Source: Paracoccaceae bacterium (GTDB lineage Bacteria; Pseudomonadota; Alphaproteobacteria; Rhodobacterales; Rhodobacteraceae). From it: 6,742 nt of DNA. The stretch spans positions 1-6,742 of the forward strand of contig JAMWZF010000166.1 in assembly GCA_024304875.1 (NCBI GenBank). Direction: 5' to 3'. Below are positions 1 to 6,254 of this stretch, in pieces (positions within the stretch are counted from its first letter, which is position 1; each line of letters begins with the position of its first letter). Below the pieces are notes generated by a model that made no database searches, was not told the DNA's origin, and saw only the letters and a list, made by a program, of their open reading frames with translations. A program made the position numbers and the translations under genes.

Positions 1-1272
1 ATCTCGATGCTGGGCAACGCGGCGCTGGCGGCAGCGGTGGGCTACGCGGGGACGGTGCTGTTCTTCACCAACTCGGTGAACATCGGCCTTTCCATCGCGG
101 CGGGCTCGCTCGTCTCGCGGTCCATCGGGGCGGGCGACGGGGTGCGGGCGCGGGAGTATGCGACCTCGGTGGCGCTGTTCGGCGTGCTGACCTCCATCGC
201 CCTGCCCGTCCTGATCCTCTGGCAGATCCGCCCGATCATGGCGGCGCTGGGAGCCGAAGGAGAGACGCTTGAGCTGGCGATCCGCTACGCCGCGATCATA
301 CTGCCCTCGATGGCTTTCGTGTCGGTCGCGATGACGGGGATGGCGGTGTTGCGGGCGCATGGGGACGCGCGGCGGTCGATGATGGTGACGCTGTCGGGCG
401 GGGCGGTGAATGCGGGGCTGGATCCGATCTTCATCTTCACCCTCGGGCTGGGGCTCGACGGGGCCGCCTTCGCCTCGGTCCTCGCGCGGCTGACGATGCT
501 GGTGGCCGCGCTGGTACCGGCGCAGCGGATCTACGGGGCCTTCATGCCGCCGTCGGTGAGCCTGATCCGGCGCGACCTCGCCGCCGTCTCGGCCATCGCG
601 GTGCCGGCCGTGCTGACCAACGTGGCGACGCCGGTGGGCAATGCCATCGTGACCCGCAAGATGGCGGAGTACGGCACCGATGCGGTCGCGGGCATGGCGG
701 TGATCGGGCGGCTGACGCCGGTGGCCTTCGCCGTGGTCTTCGCCCTTTCGGGCGCCATCGGCCCCATCGTCGGCCAGAACTTCGGCGCCGGGCGGTTCGA
801 CCGGGTGCGGGGCGCCTTCTTCGACGGGCTGCGGTTCATCGTGGCCTACGTGCTGGTGATGACCGTGGTGCTCTACGCCCTGCGCGCCCCCATCGCCGGG
901 CTGTTCGAGGCCGAGGGGCTGACGCGCGACCTGATCTACCTCTTCTGCGGTCCCCTCGCCCTCGCCGCGATCTTCAACGGCGCGATCTTCGTCTCCAACG
1001 CCAGCTTCAACAACCTCGGCCACCCGGTCCATTCGACCTGGGTGAACTGGGGGCGCAACACGCTGGGGACCTGGCCCTTCGTGATGGCGGGCGCGGCGCT
1101 CTGGGGGGCGCCGGGTGTGCTGATCGGGCAGGCGCTGGGCGGGGTGGTCTTTGCCGGGATCGCCGTCTGGCTGGCGGTGCGGGTGATGCGGGACCTCGAT
1201 GCACCCCGGCCGGTCGACCCCTTTGCGCGGCATCGCCGGCTGCATATGCTGTTCGGACAAGGACGGTGGTAG
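1..1272 (+). CDS. MATE-family multidrug/toxin efflux transporter, 5' end missing
   Basis: This is an inner-membrane transporter of the MATE family, which exports cationic drugs or metabolites in exchange for Na+ or H+. The frame is open from base 1 and already inside a hydrophobic segment (ISMLGNAALAAA), so the ATG at base 7 is probably internal. The visible 423 residues against a usual length of about 450 suggest that only the first helix is missing. The family pattern shows in both halves: a glycine/serine-rich GLSIAAGSLVSRSIGAGD segment in the first, and GQNFGAGRFDRVR in the second, the repeated loop typical of the two MATE bundles. Hydrophobic segments run throughout, and the tail is basic (FARHRRLH). 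The stop lies four bases before the next gene, so the two are probably one transcript. The family call is firm; the substrate and the NorM-like or DinF-like subgroup cannot be assigned. Confidence 0.93.
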   Translation: MSMLGNAALAAAVGYAGTVLFFTNSVNIGLSIAAGSLVSRSIGAGDGVRAREYATSVALFGVLTSIALPVLILWQIRPIMAALGAEGETLELAIRYAAIILPSMAFVSVAMTGMAVLRAHGDARRSMMVTLSGGAVNAGLDPIFIFTLGLGLDGAAFASVLARLTMLVAALVPAQRIYGAFMPPSVSLIRRDLAAVSAIAVPAVLTNVATPVGNAIVTRKMAEYGTDAVAGMAVIGRLTPVAFAVVFALSGAIGPIVGQNFGAGRFDRVRGAFFDGLRFIVAYVLVMTVVLYALRAPIAGLFEAEGLTRDLIYLFCGPLALAAIFNGAIFVSNASFNNLGHPVHSTWVNWGRNTLGTWPFVMAGAALWGAPGVLIGQALGGVVFAGIAVWLAVRVMRDLDAPRPVDPFARHRRLHMLFGQGRW

Positions 1273-1276
1273 AGCC

Positions 1277-2113
1277 ATGACGAACCCCTGCATCATCTGC
1301 GTCGCGATCACCGGATCGGTCCCGCGCAAGGCCGACAACCCGGCGGTGCCGATCACGGTGACGGAACAGGTTGAGAGCACGCAGGAGGCGTTCGAGGCCG
1401 GCGCCAGCATCGTCCACGCCCATGTGCGCAATGACGACGAGACGCCGTCGTCCGATCCCGAGAAGTTCGCGCGGCTGAAGGAGGGGCTGGAGCGGCACTG
1501 CCCCGGCATGATCGTCCAGTTCTCGACCGGCGGGCGGTCGGGCGCGGGTCAGGCGCGGGGCGGGATGCTGGCGCTCAGGCCCGACATGGCGTCGCTCTCG
1601 GTGGGGTCGAACAACTTTCCGACGCGGGTGTACGAGAACCCGCCGGACCTCGTGGACTGGCTTGCGGCCGAGATGCGCACCCATGAGGTCACGCCCGAAA
1701 TCGAGGCCTTCGACCTCAGCCACATCTTCAAGGCGAAGGACATGTGGGACCGGGGGCAACTGGTGGCGCGGCCCTACGTCCAGTTCGTCATGGGCGTGAA
1801 GAACGCCATGCCCGCGGACCGGGAGGTCTTTGATTACTACGTCAGGACGGTGCACCGCCTGTTCGGAGAGGACGCCCCCTGGTGCGCCGCCGGGATCGGG
1901 CGGCATCAGCTGGAGCTGAACGACTGGGCCATCGGCGCCGGCGGCCACGCCCGGACGGGGCTGGAGGACAACGTGCGGCTGGACCGCGGCACGCTGGCGC
2001 CGTCGAACGCGGCGCTGGTGCGGCGGACGGTCGAGGTCTGCGCGCGGTACGACCGGCCGGTGGCGACGCCAGAGGAGGCGCGGGCGATCCTGGGGCTGCG
2101 GGCCTCGGCCTAG
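1277..2113 (+). CDS. BKACE (DUF849) beta-keto acid cleavage enzyme, Kce-like but substrate unknown
   Basis: This is a 278-residue TIM-barrel enzyme of the BKACE family, which condenses a beta-keto acid with acetyl-CoA and cleaves it to acetoacetate and a new CoA ester. The prototype is 3-keto-5-aminohexanoate cleavage enzyme (Kce) of lysine fermentation. Visible family marks are AITG (10-13), the zinc motif HAHVR with H47 and H49, QFSTGG (about 78-83), AGIGRHQ, and GLEDN with the third zinc ligand at E230. I chose the ATG at 1277 because it aligns with Kce N-termini; the frame is open further upstream, but that stretch overlaps the transporter gene. AAGGA at 1259-1263 is a possible but rather distant ribosome site. 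The glutamate that follows ITGA in Kce (E14), which holds the substrate amino group, is valine here (ITGSV, V15). Lysine fermentation is therefore unlikely and the substrate probably lacks that amine. No other kce-pathway gene is present. The preceding MATE gene may handle a related compound, but that is a guess. Confidence 0.9.
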   Translation: MTNPCIICVAITGSVPRKADNPAVPITVTEQVESTQEAFEAGASIVHAHVRNDDETPSSDPEKFARLKEGLERHCPGMIVQFSTGGRSGAGQARGGMLALRPDMASLSVGSNNFPTRVYENPPDLVDWLAAEMRTHEVTPEIEAFDLSHIFKAKDMWDRGQLVARPYVQFVMGVKNAMPADREVFDYYVRTVHRLFGEDAPWCAAGIGRHQLELNDWAIGAGGHARTGLEDNVRLDRGTLAPSNAALVRRTVEVCARYDRPVATPEEARAILGLRASA

Positions 2114-2778
2114 TCTGCGGCGATCGGTTCGATCAGCTCCGGCCCGCTGGCGCGGTTGGAGTTCACCTTGGGGTCCACCCGGCGAAAGTTCAGCACGTCC
2201 GCGGCGGGGGCCGTCATCAGCGTCGCCGCGCCCTTGCCCTCCTCGCCCAGCCAGAGGCTCCAGTCCTTGGGCTCCAGCACGACGGGCACGCGGGTGTGGA
2301 TGTCGGACATGGGCGGGCCGGCCTCGGTCGTCACCACGGCGACGGTGGTCAGCCGCTCCTCTCCCCGTTCCCAGTCCTGCCAGACGGCGGCCAATGCCAG
2401 CGGTGAGCCGTCCTGCCGCGTGATGTACCACGGCAGCTTGGTGCCGTCCCCCAGCCGGGTCCATTCGTAGAACCCGCTGGCCGGCACGATGGCCCGGCGT
2501 TCGCGCGCGGCGGCGCGGAAGGCGGGTTTCTCGGCGATCGTCTCGGCCCGGGCGTTGATCAGGAGGGGGCCGCCGTTCACCTCCTTGTACCAATGGGGCA
2601 GGAACCCCCAGCGCATGGGGCGCAGCCGCCGGGTCCCCTCGGCGCTGGTGACGACGCCGATCTGCACGGTCGGACAAACATTGTAGTTCGGCACCTCCGG
2701 CAGGTCGTTGGAGGGCACCGCATCAAAGAGCTGCGCCATCGCGTCGTGGGGGAGGGTTATGGCCATGCGTCCGCACAT
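2110..2778 (-). CDS. yedK: SRAP-domain (YedK/HMCES-like) abasic-site DNA-protein crosslink protein
   Basis: This 222-residue protein belongs to the SRAP family. Members bind single-stranded DNA and form a thiazolidine crosslink to abasic sites through Cys2 after removal of Met1, shielding the lesion. All expected residues are present: C2 in MCGRM, N75 in LLINARAET, E105 in SGFYEW, and H161 in SDIHTRVPVVL, with N75 and E105 at the same numbers as in E. coli YedK. MRWGFLPHW (55-63) is the usual family core. The start is fixed by chemistry: the frame is open 67 codons further upstream, but only the ATG at 2778 puts the catalytic cysteine at position 2. The bases before it (ATCGGCCCC) contain no Shine-Dalgarno sequence. 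Its stop overlaps that of the convergent BKACE gene. I found no GTTC-N7-GTTC alphaproteobacterial SOS motif in the 112 bases upstream, so LexA control is not supported. The function is confident by family; the physiological role is inferred from homologues. Confidence 0.95.
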   Translation of the reverse strand: MCGRMAITLPHDAMAQLFDAVPSNDLPEVPNYNVCPTVQIGVVTSAEGTRRLRPMRWGFLPHWYKEVNGGPLLINARAETIAEKPAFRAAARERRAIVPASGFYEWTRLGDGTKLPWYITRQDGSPLALAAVWQDWERGEERLTTVAVVTTEAGPPMSDIHTRVPVVLEPKDWSLWLGEEGKGAATLMTAPAADVLNFRRVDPKVNSNRASGPELIEPIAAD

Positions 2779-2832
2779 GGGGCCGATGGTAGCGCGGGCG
2801 CGGGGGATGGGCCAGACGATCGACATGGGCGC

Positions 2833-2849
2833 GCACGCCGGCGGCGTGC
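2833..2849. repeat. Perfect inverted repeat, 7-bp stem with 3-base loop
   Basis: GCACGCC-GGC-GGCGTGC forms a perfect, all but one G/C, hairpin. It lies 55 bases upstream of the SRAP start and 42 bases after the glycosyltransferase stop. No T-run follows on either strand, so it is not a standard intrinsic terminator. It could be an operator or an mRNA-stabilising 3' hairpin; nothing in the sequence decides between them. Confidence 0.5.
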
Positions 2850-2862
2850 TGACCACGAAGCT

Positions 2863-2877
2863 GTCCCTGCGAGGGAC
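2863..2877. repeat. Perfect inverted repeat, 6-bp stem, just after glycosyltransferase stop
   Basis: GTCCCT-GCG-AGGGAC begins 14 bases past the stop of the reverse-strand glycosyltransferase gene. Its position suits a transcript 3' end, but the bases that follow on the reverse strand (AGCTTCGTGG) lack a U-tract. It may act as a weak terminator or a pause or stability hairpin. Confidence 0.45.
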
Positions 2878-2890
2878 GGCCCGCCCGGCC

Positions 2891-4390
2891 CTACTCGATC
2901 CGGTAGAGCGTGAAATCCCCGCCCGGTCCGCCGTGGTCGGGCATCGCGCCGACCCGCTCCAGGTCCAGCGCCTCTCCACCCCGCGCCCGCAGCCAGCGCA
3001 GGTTCAGGGGCCAATCCGCGAAATGCGTCGCGCCGACCTCTGCCAGGTAGGCGCCCAGCCGTTCGTCGCGGATCGCCTCCCGGGCTGCGGCGTTGACCAC
3101 GCCGTCCAAGTTCACGACCCGGATGCCCTCGGGCGCGAACCAGCTGAGCGCGCCGGACTGCATCGCGGCAAGGGTGGCCCCTTCGGGCAGGAGCGGCAGC
3201 AGCGTCAGAGCCGCGTCCGCGTAGCCGTGGCCGCCACGGATCACCTGCGGCTCTCTCAGCGCGTTCGAGACCATCTGCGCCGACTGCGTCGCCTGACCGG
3301 CGATCAGGACCATGCAGAAAACCCCGCCGAGACGCCCGGCACCAAGCCGAAGGCCCCCGACGATCAGCCCGACGATCCCGGCGATCGCGGTCAGGTGCAT
3401 GTAGCGGGGATAGAACCAGAACGCGGGCAGATAGAGGGCATAGAAGGCGAGCATCGCGAGCGCCGCTGCCGCCAGAACCGCGGGGCCGTCCGCGCATCTG
3501 GCGCGAAACGCCTGCCACAAGGGCAGCGCCAGGACCAGCGGGGTCAGCCAGACCATCGGCCAGAGGACCACGCCGAGGACGAAGAGAGGCATGATCGCCA
3601 GGGTGATCTGCGCCAGGGCCAGCCGGGGTATCGCCGACGCGTCCCGCCCGGTCTCGAAGTGATAGGCGACGATCTGGCGGACGGCACTGCCGCTTTCGGG
3701 GACCGGCTGCCCGCCCAGCACCATGCAGGCCCAGACCCAGGGCGCCGCGACCGCCGCGGCGACGAGCACGACGAGCCCGGTCCGCGCCGGGCCGAGCCGG
3801 ACCAGGGCGACGCCGCCCAGCAGCAGGATGGTCAGGGCCGTGTCCACCCGGGCCCACAGACACAGGCCGGCAAGGGCGCCGATCGCGGTGAGACGGCGCC
3901 ACCCGGCCTCCGGGCCGGTCGCCATCGCGGCCAGCACGAGCCAGAGCAGGAGGCTCGCCGCAAGGGTGGTCTCCAGCCCATTGAGCGCGTTGGTCATCAG
4001 GGGCGTGGACGCTCCGGTCAGCAGGATCGTCAGCAGCGGCGCCGAGCCGCCCGTCGTCGCCTGCCGGACGATCCGACCGGCAAGCCAGACGGTCAGCCCC
4101 CCGAACGCGGCGCTGAGCAGCACGGCGGATCGAACGGCGGCCGCGCCGTCGAGGCCGAGCCAGAACACCGGTTGCAGCAGGATTGCGATCAGGGGCTGGA
4201 AGCCGGAGGTCAGCACCACGCCATCGACCGTCGGACCGAGGCCCGCCGCGATGTTCCGCGCGATGGAGAGGGTGTAGTAGGTGTCGTCCGGCAGGAAGGT
4301 CCTGTCGATGACGGGCAGCGGAAGTGCCGCGGCCAAGATGAGATAGGTGATCGCGACGATGCCCGCAGCGCCGTGTTCCAATCTGCTCAT
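2891..4390 (-). CDS. GT-C-type polytopic membrane glycosyltransferase (GT39/AftB-like), acceptor unknown
   Basis: This 499-residue integral membrane protein has the plan of GT-C enzymes, which move a sugar from a polyprenyl-phosphate carrier to an acceptor on the periplasmic side. A first helix (about 9-28) is followed by a loop with the acidic pair D35-D36 in LPDDTYYTLSIARN, the usual place of the catalytic aspartate. Further family-like marks are TSGFQPL (61-67), NGLETTLAA (137-145), WARVDTAL (179-186) and FYPRYMH (326-332). Many hydrophobic helices follow to about residue 365. The soluble tail contains VVNLDGVVN (425-433), as in related bacterial proteins. I chose the ATG at 4390; a GTG at 4429 in the same frame would add 13 residues, but an anti-Shine-Dalgarno-like sequence precedes it. 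The gene has its own transcription unit, because a terminator lies upstream of it. No sugar-nucleotide, polyprenyl-phosphate or polysaccharide gene lies nearby, so donor and acceptor are unknown. The fold call is good; enzymatic activity is inferred. Confidence 0.78.
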   Translation of the reverse strand: MSRLEHGAAGIVAITYLILAAALPLPVIDRTFLPDDTYYTLSIARNIAAGLGPTVDGVVLTSGFQPLIAILLQPVFWLGLDGAAAVRSAVLLSAAFGGLTVWLAGRIVRQATTGGSAPLLTILLTGASTPLMTNALNGLETTLAASLLLWLVLAAMATGPEAGWRRLTAIGALAGLCLWARVDTALTILLLGGVALVRLGPARTGLVVLVAAAVAAPWVWACMVLGGQPVPESGSAVRQIVAYHFETGRDASAIPRLALAQITLAIMPLFVLGVVLWPMVWLTPLVLALPLWQAFRARCADGPAVLAAAALAMLAFYALYLPAFWFYPRYMHLTAIAGIVGLIVGGLRLGAGRLGGVFCMVLIAGQATQSAQMVSNALREPQVIRGGHGYADAALTLLPLLPEGATLAAMQSGALSWFAPEGIRVVNLDGVVNAAAREAIRDERLGAYLAEVGATHFADWPLNLRWLRARGGEALDLERVGAMPDHGGPGGDFTLYRIE

Positions 4391-4396
4391 CGGTCC

Positions 4397-4416
4397 GCCC
4401 GTTTCTGCCCGTTTCT
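4397..4416. repeat. Tandem perfect 10-base direct repeat
   Basis: GCCCGTTTCT occurs twice head to tail (4397-4406 and 4407-4416); on the coding strand it reads AGAAACGGGC twice. It lies 7 bases upstream of the preferred ATG of the glycosyltransferase gene, in its 5' leader. It may be a recent slippage duplication or a paired regulator site; one helical turn of spacing would fit the latter. Confidence 0.6.
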
Positions 4417-4444
4417 TGTTGCGGCGCACCTTAGGAGCAGGGTC

Positions 4445-4460
4445 CGGGCTGTCCAGCCCG
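4445..4460. repeat. Inverted repeat upstream of glycosyltransferase gene
   Basis: CGGGCT-GTCC-AGCCCG has a perfect 6-bp stem around a 4-base centre. It sits 55 bases before the glycosyltransferase start, where an operator or the start of a leader hairpin could lie. There is no direct evidence of binding. Confidence 0.4.
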
Positions 4461-4478
4461 CGCGGCGGACCTGGCCCG

Positions 4479-4517
4479 AAAACGAAAAGGGGCGGCGCTC
4501 TTTGGCACCACCCCTTT
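4479..4517 (-). terminator. Intrinsic terminator of the 5'-nucleotidase gene
   Basis: On the reverse strand, 20 bases after the nucleotidase stop, the RNA can form a 13-bp stem (4505-4517 with 4486-4498, including two G-U pairs) with a 6-base loop CAAAGA. The tail then reads UUUU-CG-UUUU, counting the last three stem bases. The two G-U pairs become C-A mismatches on the forward strand, and no T-run follows there, so it should act only for reverse-strand transcripts. It separates the nucleotidase from the glycosyltransferase gene. Confidence 0.85.
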
Positions 4518-4537
4518 CCGGTGTCAGACCGCCGGGA

Positions 4538-6097
4538 TCACTCCGTGATCAGGTTGATCCGGCCGTCGGTGTAGGGCTCGTAGGGGCTGTTCTCGGCCAG
4601 GTAGTCGGCCACCACGTTGGCCACGTCCGGGCCGAAGTCGTAGGCGTTCTCGGCATCGGTGAACATCGAGAAGCCGTCCCCGCCGTTGCGCACGAAGTTG
4701 TTCGAGGTCACGCCGTAGGTCGCGGCCGGGTCGATGGCCTCGCCCTGGATCATCACCTCGGAAATCCGGCTGCCCGGCTCCTGGGTCAGGTCCACGGTGT
4801 AGGTCATGCCCGCCACCTGCAGGAAGCGGCCGGCGCCTTCCTCGTGCTGGGAGGCGGCATTCTCGAGGGCTTCGAGGATGGTCTCGCCCGACACCTGGAA
4901 GGTGGACAGGGTGTTCTGGAACGGAAGCACCGTCAGGACTTCGCCCATGGTGACCTCGCCGGCGTCGATGTCGGCGCGGATGCCGCCCGAGTTCATCAGC
5001 GCCACCTGGATCCCCTGGTCGGCCACGCGGTCGAGCATGGCGTCGGCGATCAGGTTGCCCATGTCGCATTCCTCGGCGCGGCAGACGGCGCGGTCCCCGG
5101 TCAGCGGGCCGGAGGTCTCGGCCACCACCTCGTTGCGGATCTCGTCCAGCGGCCCGGCAAGCTCGGCGATGCGGGCGACGCTTTCCTCGTCCTCGGCGAC
5201 GGAGGCATCCATGATGAGCGGGGCGCCGGTGGCCTCGGTGATGACGCCGTCATCGTCGAAGGTCACGTTCAGCTCGCCCAGGAACTTGCCGTAGGCATAG
5301 GCCGAGACGATGGCGGTGTCGCCGACCATGGTCGGGTACGGACCCTGGGCGCCGTCCATGTCCCCCAGAAGGGTGTTGGTGTGGCCGCCGACGATCACGT
5401 CGACGCCGGTCGTCTCTTCCGCGACGCGCTGGTCGACGCCGTAGCCGGAGTGGCTGAGGACGATGATCTTGTTCACGCCCTCCTCGGTCAGCCGGTCGAC
5501 CTCGGCCTGCACGGCCTCGACCGGATCGGTGAAGATGACGTTCGGGCCGGGCGAGGCCAGCTCGTCGGTGTCCTGCGGGGTCAGGCCGATCAGGCCGATC
5601 TGTTCGCCGCCCTGCTCGATCACGACGGATTTCTGGATCGCGTCGGCCAGCAACTCCTCGCCCGAGATGTCGGCGTTGGACATCAGGACCGGGAACTCCA
5701 CCGCGTCGACGAAGCCACGCAGCACTTCGGGGCCGTCGTCGAATTCGTGGTTGCCCACGGTCATCGCGTCGTAGCCCATCTTGTTCATGAACTCGGCCGC
5801 CGCGGCGCCCTTGTAGTAGGTGTAGAACAGCGTGCCCTGGAACTGGTCGCCGCCGTCCACGAGGATCGAGTTGTTCGACCGGGCGCGGGCCTCTTCGACC
5901 GCGGTCACCAGGCGGGCCGAGCCGCCGAAGCATTCGCCGGCCTCGTTGTCCTCGGCAGAGCAGCCGGAGTCGAAGGCGCTGATCGGCTCGAACCGGGCGT
6001 GGAAGTCGTTGGTGTGCAGGATGGTCAGCGTGTACTCGGCCGAGGCCGCGGAGGCGGCGAGGGCGAGCGTGGCCGTGGTGCTCAGGATACGAAGCAT
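4538..6097 (-). CDS. Secreted 5'-nucleotidase, CD73/UshA/NadN family
   Basis: This 519-residue enzyme should hydrolyse nucleoside 5'-phosphates, and possibly NAD or nucleotide sugars, in the periplasm. Residues 1-20 form a signal peptide ending ASAASA before EYTL. The N-terminal metallophosphatase domain shows D31 and H33 (HTNDFH), D84 (GGDQ), N116-H117 with D120 (GNHEFDD), H216 (LSHSG), and H239/N241 in GGHTNT. The C-terminal nucleotide-binding domain shows R340, N369 and R374 (NSGGIR), F393 (LPF), and F468/D474 (NNFVRNGGDGF), which match the substrate-binding residues of human CD73. The only four cysteines, C46/C56 and C339/C344, fall where CD73 has disulfides 51-57 and 353-358. GGHTN resembles the CD73 GGHSN rather than the GGHSQ type that I recall for E. 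coli UshA. The ATG at 6097 is supported by the signal peptide and by AGGGA nine bases upstream; longer in-frame starts would bury the signal. The gene is probably monocistronic, with its own promoter and terminator. Substrate preference is not determinable. Confidence 0.95.
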   Translation of the reverse strand: MLRILSTTATLALAASAASAEYTLTILHTNDFHARFEPISAFDSGCSAEDNEAGECFGGSARLVTAVEEARARSNNSILVDGGDQFQGTLFYTYYKGAAAAEFMNKMGYDAMTVGNHEFDDGPEVLRGFVDAVEFPVLMSNADISGEELLADAIQKSVVIEQGGEQIGLIGLTPQDTDELASPGPNVIFTDPVEAVQAEVDRLTEEGVNKIIVLSHSGYGVDQRVAEETTGVDVIVGGHTNTLLGDMDGAQGPYPTMVGDTAIVSAYAYGKFLGELNVTFDDDGVITEATGAPLIMDASVAEDEESVARIAELAGPLDEIRNEVVAETSGPLTGDRAVCRAEECDMGNLIADAMLDRVADQGIQVALMNSGGIRADIDAGEVTMGEVLTVLPFQNTLSTFQVSGETILEALENAASQHEEGAGRFLQVAGMTYTVDLTQEPGSRISEVMIQGEAIDPAATYGVTSNNFVRNGGDGFSMFTDAENAYDFGPDVANVVADYLAENSPYEPYTDGRINLITE

Positions 6098-6106
6098 GAT
6101 GAAGAG

Positions 6107-6111
6107 TCCCT
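6107..6111 (-). promoter_or_regulatory. Ribosome-binding site of the 5'-nucleotidase
   Basis: AGGGA on the reverse strand lies nine bases before the ATG at 6097. It supports that start over the more upstream in-frame ATG codons, including the one at 6256, which lies beyond the candidate promoter. Confidence 0.65.
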
Positions 6112-6119
6112 GTCGTGGT

Positions 6120-6148
6120 TTTATCAAGCGAGTGTGACCGTCTGTCGG
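6120..6148 (-). promoter_or_regulatory. Candidate sigma-70 promoter of the 5'-nucleotidase
   Basis: CCGACA (6143-6148) and GATAAA (6120-6125) on the reverse strand each match four of six consensus bases and are 17 bases apart. Transcription would start roughly 15 bases before the gene, leaving a short leader that still contains the AGGGA ribosome site. It is a prediction from pattern only. Confidence 0.45.
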
Positions 6149-6254
6149 GCCGCTGGCAAGGCACCGGGGCGGGGATGGTCGGTAGCGACGCTGGGTAACG
6201 CCCATATGACGGGCACTGCTTGACCCCGCGGGCCGCCGGGGCCAAGGGAAGGCC
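6149..6254 (+). promoter_or_regulatory. Upstream region of the DUF952-pyrD unit
   Basis: This is the forward-strand side of the divergent spacer and must contain the promoter for DUF952-pyrD if they are not read from elsewhere. CATATG at 6203-6208 sits inside a small GCCC...GGGC inverted repeat (6200-6214), and a GC-rich CCCCG...CGGGG repeat (6224-6241) lies just before the ribosome site. I see no convincing -35/-10 pair and no PyrR-like attenuator. Confidence 0.35.
6244..6252 (+). promoter_or_regulatory. Ribosome-binding site of the DUF952 gene
   Basis: AAGGGAAGG lies directly before the ATG at 6255, with AAGGGA five bases from it. It is the strongest Shine-Dalgarno sequence in the window and fixes this start. 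Confidence 0.75.

Larger units (their letters stand above)
2779..2890 (-). promoter_or_regulatory. Spacer between glycosyltransferase and SRAP genes
   Basis: This 112-base GC-rich spacer separates two co-directional reverse-strand genes. It contains two perfect inverted repeats, listed separately. I see no convincing -35/-10 pair, no SOS box and no ribosome-binding sequence near the SRAP start. Either SRAP is read through from the glycosyltransferase gene or it has a promoter that does not resemble the sigma-70 consensus. Confidence 0.4.
4391..4478 (-). promoter_or_regulatory. Upstream region of glycosyltransferase gene
   Basis: This region lies between the terminator of the nucleotidase gene and the glycosyltransferase start, so it should hold the promoter of the latter. 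It contains an inverted repeat (4445-4460) and a tandem 10-base repeat (4397-4416). I found no -35/-10 pair good enough to name. GGGCGGA, a few bases before the ATG, is the only purine-rich ribosome-site candidate and is poor. Confidence 0.4.

Noticed and set aside
1199..1276. Upstream extension of the BKACE gene to an ATG at 1199
   Set aside because: The extra 26 residues lie inside the MATE coding sequence and do not resemble BKACE N-termini, which begin shortly before the AITG motif.
1007..2677. A 556-codon open frame on the reverse strand, antisense to MATE and BKACE and overlapping SRAP
   Set aside because: The product is arginine/proline-rich without any domain, and the overlapping genes in other frames carry intact catalytic residues. 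It is a composition shadow.
2779..2890. LexA/SOS operator for SRAP
   Set aside because: I found no GTTC-N7-GTTC or close variant on either strand of this spacer.
4428..4455. Possible promoter TGGACA / TAAGGT for the glycosyltransferase gene on the reverse strand
   Set aside because: Spacing is 16 bases but the -10 matches only three of six consensus positions, and the -35 lies inside an inverted repeat. It is not better than chance in this sequence.
2708..6223. A 1171-codon open frame on the forward strand, antisense to the glycosyltransferase and nucleotidase genes
   Set aside because: Its product is rich in R, G, Q, D and H with no recognisable domain, and it crosses two intergenic regions and a terminator. 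Stop-free antisense frames are expected opposite high-GC genes with G/C at third positions; both genes beneath it have clear family motifs.
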